A stretch of 47,012 nucleotides of DNA, taken from contig ONET01000022.1 of the NCBI GenBank assembly GCA_900316905.1, positions 1 to 47,012 of the forward strand, in the 5' to 3' direction. Under the pieces are notes generated by a model, which was not told the origin of the DNA, ran no database searches, and worked only from the letters and a program-made list of their open reading frames with translations. The DNA comes from an uncultured Treponema sp. Its GTDB lineage: Bacteria > Spirochaetota > Spirochaetia > Treponematales > Treponemataceae. A program made the translations under genes and the position numbers. This document shows positions 16,109 to 25,200 of the stretch, one piece after another. Numbering within the stretch: position 1 is the first letter of the stretch; each line of letters starts with the position of its first letter.

Positions 16109-17951
16109 CTATTCCTTAAACACCGCCTTCAATTCCTTGGCGTAAAGCTCGCTGATTTTGTAGCGCATAAGTTCCTGCTTGGCAGAAAGCTCGCGGCCAA
16201 CCTCAAAGGGCTTGGACAAAAGCGCGAATCTTGGAATGCGCTCAAAGGCGCGGAAGCCGTTCTTGGCGCTGATGATGTCGCGTACGATTGAGTCCATGAA
16301 CTTGTAGACTTCCTCGTTGGCCAACAAATCCTCAAACGATTCAAAAGCGACGTTGTTTTGCTTGGCCCAGATTTCAAGCTCTTCTTTGTTGGGAAGAATC
16401 AAGGCGCCCAAGTTGCGCTGGTCCTGGCCTACGACGACGGCGGTTTGAATGTAAACCGACTCTTCAAGCTTGACTTCAAGCGGAACCGGCTCCACGTTTT
16501 CGCCGCCGCGCAAAACAATCGTGTCCTTTACGCGGCCCAAAATCTTAAGCTCGCCGCCCACGCCGATAATCGCAAGGTCGCCGGTGTCAAGCCAGCCGTC
16601 GGAATCGATGGCCTTTGCCGTAAGCTCCGGGCGCTTGTAGTAGCCTTTCATTACCGTTCCGCCCTTAATCTGAAGCACGCCTTTCTTTCCCTTGCCGACG
16701 TCGTTTCCTTCCATGTCAACGATGCGCGCGTTGATGCCGTAAAGCGGCTCGCCAATGCAGCCAAAGACCGGCCTTGTGATGTGCCTAACGCTCACGATGG
16801 GCGCGGTCTCGGTAAGGCCGTAGCCTTCGACAACCTCAACGCCGAGCGCCCAAAACCATTCGTCGACGTTTTTGGGATACGAGCCGCCGCCTGCGATTCC
16901 CGCGCGGAAATTCTTTCCGAGCATCGCGCGGATTTTTTTGAAAATGATAGCGTCGCCCAAGGCCTTGAGCGGGAACAAAAGCGTCCACGGAATCAAGAAC
17001 AAAATCCACCAAAGCGGAGTGACTTCCTGCTTGGGCATAAAATTTTGGCGGAACATTTTTCTGTGCATGCGCGAATGAAGGATGGCGACGCGGACAAAAA
17101 AATTGTAGAGCTTCAATGTGATTCCGCCGGTCCTGCGCATTTTTCTGTCAACGCCTTCCATGACCGCCTCAAAGACGCGGGGAACGCCTGGCAAAATAAC
17201 GGGGTTCATCTTGGCCATGTCCTCAAGCAAAATCTTTCCGATAGGCTTTGAATAGGCCATCGCGCAGCCCTGGCTTAAAATCACGTATTCAACTTCGCGC
17301 ATGTAAACGTGCCAAACCGGAAGAATGGCGAGCGCGTTTTCGCCGGGATGCAATTTGATGCGGTCGGTGACTTCCACCAATTTCGTCCCAGGCGCCTTTC
17401 GCGATTTCGTTTTCAAAGGCGGAAGGATTTTCCTTGTTGTAGGCGCGGCCTTTTTCCAAAATTTCTTCAAAGGGATGAATCACCACATCGGCGGCCTTTG
17501 CCAAAGCGAGCGTTTCTTCCGTGGGGTCGTCAAACATGACCAAGTATTTTAAAAGTGGCAGGTCGGCCTTTAAGTCAAGAATTTTCTTAACGCAGGCGTT
17601 TGTCTCGACGATGCAAATGCGACATTCGGTGAAAGACAAAATGTATTTTAGGTCGGAAGGGCTCGCGTCGGTTCCTCGGGGAACGTCGGCCGCGCCGATG
17701 GCCAAAAGTCCAAGGTCGGCTTGCTGCCATTCCGCGCGGTCCTCGCTTATAAGGCCAAGCAATTCGCCGCGCTTGACGTTGTAGGAAAGCAAGCCGCCCG
17801 CGAAGTCAACGGCCTTTTGCCACATTTGGGCGTAAGAAAGACATTCAAACTGTCCGCTGGAATTTTTTGTGTATTGCGCGGGCGCGTCGGGGTAGTTCTT
17901 TGCGACTTGCGCGATCAGGCGCGGCACTGTCTTGTCTTTTACGTCCATCAT
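16109..17951 (-). pseudogene. Long-chain acyl-CoA synthetase, inactivated by loss of the AMP-binding loop
   Basis: Two reading frames join into one AMP-forming acyl-CoA synthetase. The 5' part (start near 17951, MMDVKDKTVPRLIAQ) runs to IAKGAWDEI at about 17385. The 3' part continues in another frame with VTDRIKLHPGENALAILPVW and then the rest of the family: HVYMREVEY, EGYGLTETAPIVSVR, GWLDTGDLAIIG, LKILGRVKDTIVLRGGENV. Family members carry the TSGTTG-PKG phosphate-binding loop between these two points. It is absent from all frames here, so about 100 bp appear deleted, causing the frameshift. The product would have been a membrane-associated enzyme activating fatty acids with ATP and CoA. Without the loop no activity is expected. 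Confidence 0.85.
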
Positions 17952-18033
17952 AATGTAGCCTCGTTGTGTCAAACTTTTTTCTTGTCAAAATGACAAAGTT
18001 TGAGATTTTGTCTATTATACAAAATTGTAGCGC

Positions 18034-18065
18034 AACTTGAAAAGAAATTCAAGTTGTTCTATAAT
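18034..18065 (+). promoter_or_regulatory. Promoter with an internal hairpin in front of the GerMN gene
   Basis: TTGAAA (18037-18042) and TATAAT (18060-18065) are 17 nt apart. The inverted repeat CAACTTGAA-N6-TTCAAGTTG (18034-18057) covers the -35 and nearly the whole spacer, as a repressor site would. The start codon at 18074 is 8 nt past the -10, so the transcript would begin at or next to the ATG. Confidence 0.7.
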
Positions 18066-18073
18066 ATTTTTCC

Positions 18074-18967
18074 ATGAGTGGGAAAAATTCAAAAAAAGCC
18101 AAGCGAAACGGCATATTCGCCGCGATATGGCTGCTTCTTATAATCATTCTTTTAATAGTGTTCCTTGTAAAAAAAGACGACTTTGCGGACAACCTAAAGT
18201 CCACAAACTTTTTTGAGCGCGTCGTAGGAAGCACGCCGGAATTCATTCAAAACTACGAGACAAAGAAAAAAGAAAACAAGTCCAACGGCCTCTTGGACGT
18301 TGAAGTGGCTCCAGTTCCCGGACAAAAGGAAACCCAGGAGCCGGGCACATACGACTTGGACGACCTGAACGCCGAGCAAGACAGTTCCGCCGCGCAAGAC
18401 AGCTTGGACAAGGAAAAGGCTGCTGAAAGCGCGCAAAGTTCCGCCGACAGTTCCGCCCAAAACAACGCGGCCAAAGCGGAAGAGGACAAAGCGCCCAAAC
18501 AGCAGGCCGCTGAAGAAAAGGAAGACAAAAAAAAGCCTGTCGCCATGATGAACGCAAAGCTTTTCTTTGCCCAAGTGGACGCGGACGGAAACGTGAACAG
18601 AAAAAGCGTGGTCCGGCAAATTCCCAAAAGCGACTCGCCGCTAAGCGACACAATCAAGGCTCTTTTGGCCGGCCCCCAGTCGTCGGAAAAATGCATGACC
18701 TTGATTCCCCAGGGAACGCGGCTCTTGAGCGCCAGCGTCCGCAACGGAATCGCCGCGCTTAACTTTAGCGAGGCCTTTGAATTTAACGAAATCGGAGCGG
18801 ACGGCTACCGCGCCCAGCTTATGCAAATAGTTTTCACCGCCACAGAATTTGCCACCGTGGAAAGCGTCCAATTCTTGATAGAAGGCCAGCGCAAAGACTA
18901 CATCGGAAGCGGCGAAGACGTCTGGATGTGGATCGGCAGCCCATACACAAGAAGCAGCTTTAATTAA
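18074..18967 (+). CDS. GerMN-domain membrane protein
   Basis: A 297-residue protein with an N-terminal membrane anchor (GIFAAIWLLLIIILLIVFLV), a low-complexity Ala/Ser/Asp/Lys/Gln linker from about residue 90 to 155, and a C-terminal GerMN domain. The GerMN signs are SPLSDTIKALLAGPQSSE, LIPQGTRLLSASVRNGIAAL, NFSEAF, and LMQIVFTATEFATVESVQFL followed by IEGQ. GerMN domains occur in spore and division/envelope proteins of the Firmicutes and in many exported proteins of other phyla; in spirochaetes the role is unknown. The domain should face the periplasm. No ribosome site precedes the ATG, and the start is set by the adjacent -10. Confidence 0.8.
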   Translation: MSGKNSKKAKRNGIFAAIWLLLIIILLIVFLVKKDDFADNLKSTNFFERVVGSTPEFIQNYETKKKENKSNGLLDVEVAPVPGQKETQEPGTYDLDDLNAEQDSSAAQDSLDKEKAAESAQSSADSSAQNNAAKAEEDKAPKQQAAEEKEDKKKPVAMMNAKLFFAQVDADGNVNRKSVVRQIPKSDSPLSDTIKALLAGPQSSEKCMTLIPQGTRLLSASVRNGIAALNFSEAFEFNEIGADGYRAQLMQIVFTATEFATVESVQFLIEGQRKDYIGSGEDVWMWIGSPYTRSSFN

Positions 18968-19000
18968 GGCGCTGGGACCCGCGGGAGCGCGCTTTTTTTG
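18968..19000 (+). terminator. Probable terminator after the GerMN gene
   Basis: GGCGCT-GGGACCCGCGGG-AGCGCGC followed by seven T. The GCGCT/AGCGC stem is clear; an alternative inner pairing is possible. It lies 1-2 nt after the stop codon and before the tRNA promoter. Confidence 0.65.
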
Positions 19001-19010
19001 TTGCAAACTA

Positions 19011-19039
19011 TTGACATAATTTGTTTTTTCGGCTAAAAT
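19011..19039 (+). promoter_or_regulatory. Promoter of tRNA-Ala
   Basis: TTGACA (19011-19016), 17-nt spacer, TAAAAT (19034-19039), with the tRNA 5' end 14 nt further on. A textbook housekeeping promoter. Confidence 0.88.
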
Positions 19040-19052
19040 GCTTTTACTGTTT

Positions 19053-19126
<74 letters not shown>

Positions 19127-19135
19127 CTAACGGAC

Positions 19136-19165
19136 AACGGCGTTTTTTGAACGCCGTTTTTTTTT
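19136..19165 (+). terminator. Terminator of the tRNA gene
   Basis: The 9-bp stem AACGGCGTT/AACGCCGTT with a TTTTG loop is followed by T7 or more, 10 nt after the tRNA end. Confidence 0.92.
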
Positions 19166-19181
19166 GTTTATTTTTTTGCAG

Positions 19182-19916
19182 ATGAAAAAAGTCTTCGCGC
19201 TTTCGGCCGCAATTTTTTTTCTTTTTCTCAGTTCAGTCTTTGCCAAGGTGGAAGCGCTTCCGCAAGAGGAAAGGCCAAGGCAGTTTGTCCAACTAAGCTA
19301 CGGGCGGACAATGAACAGGGGCATAAACCGAAGCAAGAACTACGGCGAGATTCAGCACAACTTTGACTGGCAGCCCTTTGGCGGCCTTGTGGGCTTTCAA
19401 TCCGACGCGGCGCTTTACGACTTGACAATCAGGACTTGCTACTTGCCTTTTGTCGGCGGCCATCAAAACGGAGCCTGGCGCTTTGGAGCAAGTTCCGCCT
19501 ACCATATGCAGCGCTCGATAGAATCATTCCGCTCGCACGACATTTTGCTTGAAATAGAAGCCAGGTGGATTTCGACGAACGGCCTTACGTTTACAGGAAG
19601 AAGCGGCTACGCGTTCAAGGCGACGACGTTCGACGCGATAAAAGGCCTTGCGATCCGCAACCACGACTTTGTAGCCTACGCGGAAGTGGACAAAGTTTTT
19701 TCAAACGGAATTGAGCTTTTCACTTCGATTGGAACTTACAACCTTTACCGCTATCCGCTTTTCTTTTGTCCGCAATGGACTTTTGGCGCGGCCTACAACT
19801 TTAAAAAGGCCTTTAGGCTCGGCGCCCTTGTTGAAGTTGGAATGACGGACTTTTACGCTTCCGTCGCGTATTTCAACCACATAATGGTAAAATGCAACGC
19901 AAGGATTTGCTTTTGA
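19182..19916 (+). CDS. Probable outer-membrane beta-barrel protein
   Basis: Read from the ATG at 19182 (MKKVFALSAAIFFLFLSSVFA), giving a 22-residue signal peptide and a mature protein of about 222 residues. The mature part alternates aromatic and polar residues (SYGRTMNRGINRSKNYGEI, AWRFGASSAYHMQ, ASVAYFNHIMVKCNARICF) and ends in Phe, as outer-membrane barrels do. No ribosome site is obvious, and the gene lies just after the tRNA terminator. The last bases overlap the start of the next gene. No named family is recognised; the barrel assignment is inferred. Confidence 0.6.
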   Translation: MKKVFALSAAIFFLFLSSVFAKVEALPQEERPRQFVQLSYGRTMNRGINRSKNYGEIQHNFDWQPFGGLVGFQSDAALYDLTIRTCYLPFVGGHQNGAWRFGASSAYHMQRSIESFRSHDILLEIEARWISTNGLTFTGRSGYAFKATTFDAIKGLAIRNHDFVAYAEVDKVFSNGIELFTSIGTYNLYRYPLFFCPQWTFGAAYNFKKAFRLGALVEVGMTDFYASVAYFNHIMVKCNARICF

Positions 19917-20809
19917 AAAAGATTTTTTTTGCCGCGACAATTCTTTTTTTCTCCTTGCTTTTTGCTTCCTGCAATTACGGCCTTCCGATTTTTTTGTACG
20001 CCGAAACAGGCGTTGAAGAGCGCGCGGCCGCGTCCATTCCTCTTTGGGGCCCGCAAATTCCGCAAGTGGGAACAAGCGGAAAATACAGCTTCATAGTTTT
20101 GACCGACAGTCATTTTGGCTCAAAAAAAGGCAGGAACGAAGAAGCGTTTTTGCAAACATTCAAGGCGCTTTTGCAAAGTTCCGACGAAAGCCTTAGACCG
20201 CGCTTCATAGTGAACCTTGGCGACACCCTTGACGGCGGACACTCCAACGAGGCCGACATGTTCAGCCTGACCGCCGCCCGCTGGATTGCCGCGGGAAACG
20301 AAGCGCTTGGCATAAGCGACTACAAGGTGTATTCGATTTTAGGAAACCATGACTTGTACAACAACGGTTGGGAAATTTGGAAGACAAGAATCTTTCCGTT
20401 CACTTCCTGCTACAGGTTCACTTTAAGCGCGGGCGGCAATTTTCCTTTTGACTTTTTTTTCTTGGACACAGGGAACGGAACTTTGGGCGGCCCGCAAATC
20501 GAAGACTTGGAGCGCAACCTGCAAGCGTCTTGGCGGCCAAAAATAATTCTCATGCACTACCCCGTTTACGCAGGCGGCTTGTTCTACTTTGCGATAGACG
20601 ACACCGAGGAAAGGGCGCGATTGATCTCGGCCTTTGCCAAGAACAAGGTCAAATATGTTTTTGAAGGCCACATGCACAGGCAGCATGACTTTGACTTTGG
20701 ACCATTCAAAGAGTCGGACGTAGGCTCTTATTTTGAAGAAAAAGTCTTTGGCCTTGTGACCGTAGACGAGACGACGGGCGGCGTGTCGTTTACGCGGATG
20801 CATTACTAG
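19913..20809 (+). CDS. Metallophosphoesterase lipoprotein
   Basis: A calcineurin-type phosphoesterase of about 298 residues. Metal-ligand motifs occur in order: LTDSHFG (D-x-H), NLGDTLDG (GD), ILGNHD (GNHD), MHYPVY (His) and EGHMHRQ (GHxH), so the dinuclear site is complete. The signal peptide ends in the lipobox LFASC, placing the enzyme on a membrane as a lipoprotein. I prefer the TTG at 19913, 7 nt after AAGGA and overlapping the upstream TGA stop (TTGA), over the ATG at 19892, because coupled starts like this are typical and the signal peptide then begins KKIFFAA. The substrate is unknown. Confidence 0.85.
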   Translation: MKKIFFAATILFFSLLFASCNYGLPIFLYAETGVEERAAASIPLWGPQIPQVGTSGKYSFIVLTDSHFGSKKGRNEEAFLQTFKALLQSSDESLRPRFIVNLGDTLDGGHSNEADMFSLTAARWIAAGNEALGISDYKVYSILGNHDLYNNGWEIWKTRIFPFTSCYRFTLSAGGNFPFDFFFLDTGNGTLGGPQIEDLERNLQASWRPKIILMHYPVYAGGLFYFAIDDTEERARLISAFAKNKVKYVFEGHMHRQHDFDFGPFKESDVGSYFEEKVFGLVTVDETTGGVSFTRMHY

Positions 20810-20832
20810 CGCGCTTGTTGCCGCTATAACCC

Positions 20833-20861
20833 TTGAATATTTTTTTCATAACAAGTAAAAT
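20833..20861 (+). promoter_or_regulatory. Promoter giving a leaderless transcript
   Basis: TTGAAT (20833-20838), 17-nt spacer, TAAAAT (20856-20861). The ATG at 20867 begins 5 nt later, which is where transcription itself should start; no ribosome-binding sequence lies in between. Confidence 0.7.
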
Positions 20862-20866
20862 GAATT

Positions 20867-21394
20867 ATGACTTTTGACAAAACGATAAACAGTTATGTAG
20901 ATAAAAAAATTTTAGGCGCCATTTCTGAATTTGTGGAAGGAAAAAATTTCGTGGCGGCGGCGGACACGTTGGCCGAAGCGTTTGGCGCCAACAAAAATCT
21001 TTTCTCCAAGGAAGCCGGAGAGTTTGAAAGCAAGCTCGCTTCAAGCTTCCAAAAAAATCTTTCGCTCTTGATTCAAAAAACATGGATAGAAAAATCTGAC
21101 GCGGAGCTAAAGGAAAACGTTCTTTACAAATTGAACGAATACTGCGAGGCGATTTCAAAAGGCGAATGGAACAAATCCTATCCAACGCTTTTGCAAATCG
21201 TCGGCGACGTGGTTTACTTGATGTTCGGCAACCAATCCAAAAACGGCGACTTTGAGGAATACTCCTTGCGCATAGATCCTGAGTTCGGAATTTTCTGGCT
21301 TTACATGAACAGCCTTCCAAAAGAGCAGGAATGGGAGCAAAAGAAAGCCCGCGTGGCAATGCTTTTGGGAATGTTCTTCTTGGCCAACTACTAA
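20867..21394 (+). CDS. Hypothetical protein, 175 aa
   Basis: A soluble, mostly helical protein with no signal peptide. Recognisable features are only compositional: an N-terminal helix (INSYVDKKILGAISEFVEG), a long middle helix (SFQKNLSLLIQKTWIEKS), and an aromatic C-terminal part (FGIFWLYMNSLPKEQEWEQ, ending MFFLANY). It starts on an apparently leaderless mRNA and ends 9 nt before proA, so it is probably co-transcribed with proA. Whether it has a link to proline synthesis is unknown. Confidence 0.7.
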   Translation: MTFDKTINSYVDKKILGAISEFVEGKNFVAAADTLAEAFGANKNLFSKEAGEFESKLASSFQKNLSLLIQKTWIEKSDAELKENVLYKLNEYCEAISKGEWNKSYPTLLQIVGDVVYLMFGNQSKNGDFEEYSLRIDPEFGIFWLYMNSLPKEQEWEQKKARVAMLLGMFFLANY

Positions 21395-21403
21395 GGCGCG
21401 CCT

Positions 21404-22678
21404 ATGGACCTTGAACAAATTTGCGGCGGACTAAAAAACGCCGCCTCCATTCTTGCCCTTCAAAACGCAAGCCAAAAAAACGCCGCGCTAAAAAGCGTAA
21501 TCGATTCGATAAACAAAAACCGCGCGGCAATCTTAAAAGCCAACAAAATCGACGTGGACAACGCGCGCAAAAACGGAACCAGCGAGCCGCTAATCGACCG
21601 CCTAAGCCTAAACGACGCGCGGCTTGATTCCATTTGCCAAGGCGTTCAAATCGTAATCGACCATGAAGATCCGATCGGAAAAGTCGAAGGCGGCTGGGAA
21701 AGCCCCAAGGGCCTTCAAATAAAGCGCGTCCGAGTTCCGCTTGGAGTTGTTTGCATAATTTACGAAAGCCGCCCCAACGTTACGGTTGACGCTTTTTGCC
21801 TTGCCTACAAAAGCGGAAACGCGATTTTGCTCCGCGGCTCTTCGGCGGCTTTGGAATCAAACAAAGCGATTTGCGCCGCGATAAAAGAAGGCCTTTCTTC
21901 TTGCCAGGACGGAGTCGCGGCGGCGATTGAGCTTTTGGAAAGCCAAGACCATTCCGACGTTGACAAAATATTGAACGCGCGCGGCTTGATAGACGTGGTT
22001 CTTCCCCGTGGCGGAAAAAAGCTCATACAAAGCGTCGTGCAAAACGCCCGCATCCCTGTAATCGAAACCGGAAGCGGAGTCTGCCACCTTTACGTTGACG
22101 ACCAAGGCGACCTGGACATGGCGCTTGACATCGCGGAGAACGCTAAGATCCAACGCCCCGGAGTTTGCAACGCGATAGAAGCGATTTTGGTAAACCAAAA
22201 TGTTTTGGAAAAATTCTTGCCCGCGCTTGAGGAACGCTTTGCAGGCCGAGTGACTTTTCACGCCGACCCTGACTGCATAGGCGCGCTAAAAAGTTCCGCC
22301 CAAAAAAACGGAAGGCCAGATTGCGTCGTGGCTGCGACGGACCAAGATTACGGAAATGAATTTTTGAATTACGAATGCGTCGTAAAAAGCGTAAAAGACG
22401 TTGACGACGCGATACAGTACATAAACACCCACAACACCAAGCACAGCGAATCGATTGTGACCAACAACAGGGCGCGCGCCCGCGCCTTCCAAAGCAAAGT
22501 GGACGCGGCCTGCGTTTACGTCAACGCTTCAACGCGCTTTACCGACGGCTTTGAGTTCGGCTTTGGCGCCGAGCTTGGAATCAGCACGCAAAAGCTTCAC
22601 ATCCGAGGCCCGATGGGCCTTGAGGCTCTCACAACCGTAAAGTACCTCATCGACGGCGACGGCCAAATCAGGGGTTAA
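21404..22678 (+). CDS. proA: Gamma-glutamyl phosphate reductase
   Basis: 424 residues, the usual family length. It reduces gamma-glutamyl phosphate with NADPH to glutamate semialdehyde, the second step of proline synthesis. Family features: VPLGVVCIIYESRPNVTVDA (nucleotide-binding region), GNAILLRGSSAALESN, the catalytic Cys in QRPGVCNAIE, and the C-terminal VNASTRFTDGFEFGFGAE followed by RGPMGLEALTT. The partner kinase gene proB lies about 11 kb away on the same strand, so the two are not in one operon here. Its last bases overlap the convergent hydrolase gene by 11 nt. Confidence 0.96.
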   Translation: MDLEQICGGLKNAASILALQNASQKNAALKSVIDSINKNRAAILKANKIDVDNARKNGTSEPLIDRLSLNDARLDSICQGVQIVIDHEDPIGKVEGGWESPKGLQIKRVRVPLGVVCIIYESRPNVTVDAFCLAYKSGNAILLRGSSAALESNKAICAAIKEGLSSCQDGVAAAIELLESQDHSDVDKILNARGLIDVVLPRGGKKLIQSVVQNARIPVIETGSGVCHLYVDDQGDLDMALDIAENAKIQRPGVCNAIEAILVNQNVLEKFLPALEERFAGRVTFHADPDCIGALKSSAQKNGRPDCVVAATDQDYGNEFLNYECVVKSVKDVDDAIQYINTHNTKHSESIVTNNRARARAFQSKVDAACVYVNASTRFTDGFEFGFGAELGISTQKLHIRGPMGLEALTTVKYLIDGDGQIRG

Positions 22679-23711
22679 GCGAATCAACAACTTGGCCAAT
22701 CCAGCGCCAGTAGGTCGCGTTCTTGCGGTTGTCCGGCTCGCGGCTGGAAAAAATCACGACAAGATTTTTTGAAGGAAGAACGGCGATGACTTGCTCGCCC
22801 CAACCGTGCGCGAAAAATCCGCGTGCCTCGCTCTTTCCAAACCAGCGGACCCACCACTGAAATCCGTAGCGCGCTTGCTTGGGAACTTGAATCTTTGTAG
22901 ATTCTTCCACCCATTCCACGGGAACGATTCGCTTTCCCTGCCAAACGCCGCCTTGCAAGTACAAAAGGCCAAAGCGGGCCATGTCGCGCGCGGTCATGTG
23001 AAAACCGTTCCCGCCGTCGCCAACGCCTTCCGGCCCCGCGTCAAAGCGCGCGCCTTGCATGCCCAGCGGCTCGAACAAAACTTGGCGGCCGTATTGGTCC
23101 AGGGATTTTTTTGTGGTCCGCTGGACGATTGCCGCCAATAAGTGCGTGTTTCCGGTTGAATACTCAAAGACTTTTCCAGGCTCATGCCGCATCGGTCTGT
23201 CGAACAAAAATTTTATCCAGTCGCCGCTGGCCCGCCACTGGCCCCAAACGGCGCTGTCGGTGGAGACAAGGCCGCTTGTGTTTGTAAGCAAGTGTCGCAC
23301 GGTGATTTTTTCAAAAAGCGCCTTTGACTCGCCGCGACAAACGGCCAAGTTTTTTGCCTCGGGGAAAAACCGCGAGATCGCGTCGTCCAATTTAAAGTAG
23401 CCCTGCTGAATCGCGATTCCGACAACCGCGCTTGTCACGCTTTTTGAAACCGACTGCATGCTAAAAACAGAATCCGCGCCACAGCCCGCCTTGTAATACT
23501 CGCTTGCGATTGTTCCGTCCTTTACGATGACGCAGCTAGTCACCAGAGTGTCGGGAAGCTCCGCCAAAAAGGCCTGGATTTTTTTCTCGTCCAGTCCAAG
23601 GCTTTTTGGAGACGCGGACTTCCACTCAAATGAGCCTTGCGCGGGCAAAGGCCAGGCCAAAAACAACGCGACGGCGAATAATGAGGTTGTAAAAAGATTT
23701 TTACGCTTCAT
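22668..23711 (-). CDS. Exported serine hydrolase of the beta-lactamase/6-aminohexanoate-dimer hydrolase group
   Basis: 347 residues with a signal peptide (LFTTSLFAVALFLAWPLPAQG). Active-site motifs of the class C/DD-peptidase fold: SVSK (SxxK) near residue 88, the YSTGN tyrosine motif, and HGWGEQV (HxG-type third motif). FEYSTGNTHLLAAIVQ and GFQWWVRW resemble NylB-like COG1680 hydrolases rather than true beta-lactamases. It would act outside the cytoplasm on an amide or ester; the substrate is unknown. The ATG overlaps the TGA of the upstream ATPase gene (ATGA), so the two are translationally coupled. Confidence 0.85.
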   Translation of the reverse strand: MKRKNLFTTSLFAVALFLAWPLPAQGSFEWKSASPKSLGLDEKKIQAFLAELPDTLVTSCVIVKDGTIASEYYKAGCGADSVFSMQSVSKSVTSAVVGIAIQQGYFKLDDAISRFFPEAKNLAVCRGESKALFEKITVRHLLTNTSGLVSTDSAVWGQWRASGDWIKFLFDRPMRHEPGKVFEYSTGNTHLLAAIVQRTTKKSLDQYGRQVLFEPLGMQGARFDAGPEGVGDGGNGFHMTARDMARFGLLYLQGGVWQGKRIVPVEWVEESTKIQVPKQARYGFQWWVRWFGKSEARGFFAHGWGEQVIAVLPSKNLVVIFSSREPDNRKNATYWRWIGQVVDSLNP

Positions 23712-25084
23712 AAAAGGTCCTTGTCATAAATTTCCTTGCCAGAAATCAAATTATATTCCTTTGACTTGAACGAAAATCCAGAGGAGCAAACAAAGCCGAT
23801 TCTTTTGCAATTCGGCTCCACAAGAGCGCGAACCTCTTTTTCTTCCGATTCACATTCAAATCGAGGCATAGGCTTTTCATAAAACTTGACTTCGTAAAAA
23901 TCGTAGCCGCCTGCATCTTTTAAAACGCAATCAAACTGACCGTTCATGCCTTTTTTGGGGTCGTCATACCAGTAAGACCCAAAATCAGTCACGCCCCGCA
24001 GTTTTCCATTTTGCGCCAAACGCTTAAAATACTGGTTTGCAATTCCTTCAAATCTGTATGAAACAAATGTATTCAATGCCGGCGCGATAACGTTTTCAAA
24101 AAAAACGGCCTGACCAAATTTTGAAATCAAGGCTTCATTCGCAAAAATAAAAGTAAAGTAAAATCGCATCAAGTTGTCCTTGATTTCATAGAACTGCTTT
24201 TTTTTGTCTTTAGGCTTGTTGATTGGAAAAACTTTTTCCACGGTTTCCATGCCCATAAGATTTTTAAGCTGCTTGTCCAAAAGCCCCGAATCATTCATTC
24301 CAACAAGATTTTGGATTTCATTGTAGCGCTTCTTGCCGTTTCCAATCGCCTCCAAAATTCTCACATCATAGTTTTTCTGAATTTCGCGAAGCATAATGTT
24401 TTCGATGTACGAACGCAAAAGGCTGTCTTGCGAGATAAGGTTTTTCTTGATGTTTTCTTCAAGCGGCTTCTTATAATCAAGGTTCGCAAGAACATACGGC
24501 GACCCTCCAAAAACGGAATAAAACCTGATTTTTTCCCGGACGCTAAGGCCAGGATAAAAACGCGCGGCGTCCAAATAATCAAATTCTTCGATTCGCAAAA
24601 TTTTTGTAAAACGGCCAAACAGCGGATTGTCCTCTTGCAAGAGCTCTTTCATGACTGAAATATAAGAACCGCAAAAAATGATTTTTATATTGTTTGGAAT
24701 AGAGTCTACAATGCCTTGCATATAGGAATCCACCTCGCCTTTTTTTCGCGACTCCTTAAAATATTGGTACTCGTCCAAAACAAAAAGAATCCGTTTTTTT
24801 TGCTTTTGAACAAAATCGAATAAGTCAAAAATCGTGTCAAAACTTGTCGTAGAAGGAAAATTCAAGGCCGCCATAACGCTGCGACACAAAAGCGCCAAAT
24901 TGCCTTCATACGAAGTTCTCGAAAAAAGATGGCTTACTACAATTCCGTCAAAAGACTTTGCGGCTTGTTCAATCAAAGAAGACTTGCCTATCCTGCGCTT
25001 GCCGTAAACAAGAATGGCGGATTTTTTCTTAGTCTTTAACTCCGTGCTTAATTCCGCCAATTCCAACTCTCGCCCTAAAAACAC
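23708..25084 (-). CDS. AAA ATPase of the DUF234 (archaeal-type) family
   Basis: 458 residues starting at a GTG 5-6 nt after AAGGAG. It opens with the family phrase FLGRELELAELSTEL, then Walker A VYGKRRIGKSSLI, Walker B ILFVLDEYQYF, and sensor-like IIFCGSYISVM. A winged-helix-like middle (YNEIQNLVGMNDSGLLDKQL) leads to the C-terminal DUF234 region, which has a nuclease-like FDCVLKDAGGYDFYEVKFY pattern (Asp and E-x-K as in PD-(D/E)XK folds). These proteins are common in anaerobes, and their role is unsettled. No partner toxin or transposon end is visible. A long inverted repeat lies upstream. Confidence 0.88.
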   Translation of the reverse strand: MFLGRELELAELSTELKTKKKSAILVYGKRRIGKSSLIEQAAKSFDGIVVSHLFSRTSYEGNLALLCRSVMAALNFPSTTSFDTIFDLFDFVQKQKKRILFVLDEYQYFKESRKKGEVDSYMQGIVDSIPNNIKIIFCGSYISVMKELLQEDNPLFGRFTKILRIEEFDYLDAARFYPGLSVREKIRFYSVFGGSPYVLANLDYKKPLEENIKKNLISQDSLLRSYIENIMLREIQKNYDVRILEAIGNGKKRYNEIQNLVGMNDSGLLDKQLKNLMGMETVEKVFPINKPKDKKKQFYEIKDNLMRFYFTFIFANEALISKFGQAVFFENVIAPALNTFVSYRFEGIANQYFKRLAQNGKLRGVTDFGSYWYDDPKKGMNGQFDCVLKDAGGYDFYEVKFYEKPMPRFECESEEKEVRALVEPNCKRIGFVCSSGFSFKSKEYNLISGKEIYDKDLL

Positions 25085-25103
25085 AACGACTCCTTTTATA
25101 CGC

Positions 25104-25146
25104 TTTATACTGAATGAATTTTCACTGAATTATTATTCAGTATAAA
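25104..25146. promoter_or_regulatory. 12-bp perfect inverted repeat upstream of the DUF234 ATPase
   Basis: TTTATACTGAAT (25104-25115) and ATTCAGTATAAA (25135-25146) are perfect inverted copies separated by 19 nt, with an additional CTGAAT between them. It lies 20-62 nt upstream of the GTG start, so it probably covers the promoter. The gene may control itself, or the arms may be the target of another DNA-binding protein. Confidence 0.5.
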
Positions 25147-25200
25147 ATGAAACAAGAGAAATGTCAAGAAAAAACAAAACGCGCGAAAACGCTGCCGCAA

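Noticed and set aside
23708..25084. DUF234 ATPase plus neighbouring hydrolase as an anti-phage system
   Set aside because: Coupled translation links them, but neither family pair is known to act together in defence, and no third component or defence cluster is visible.
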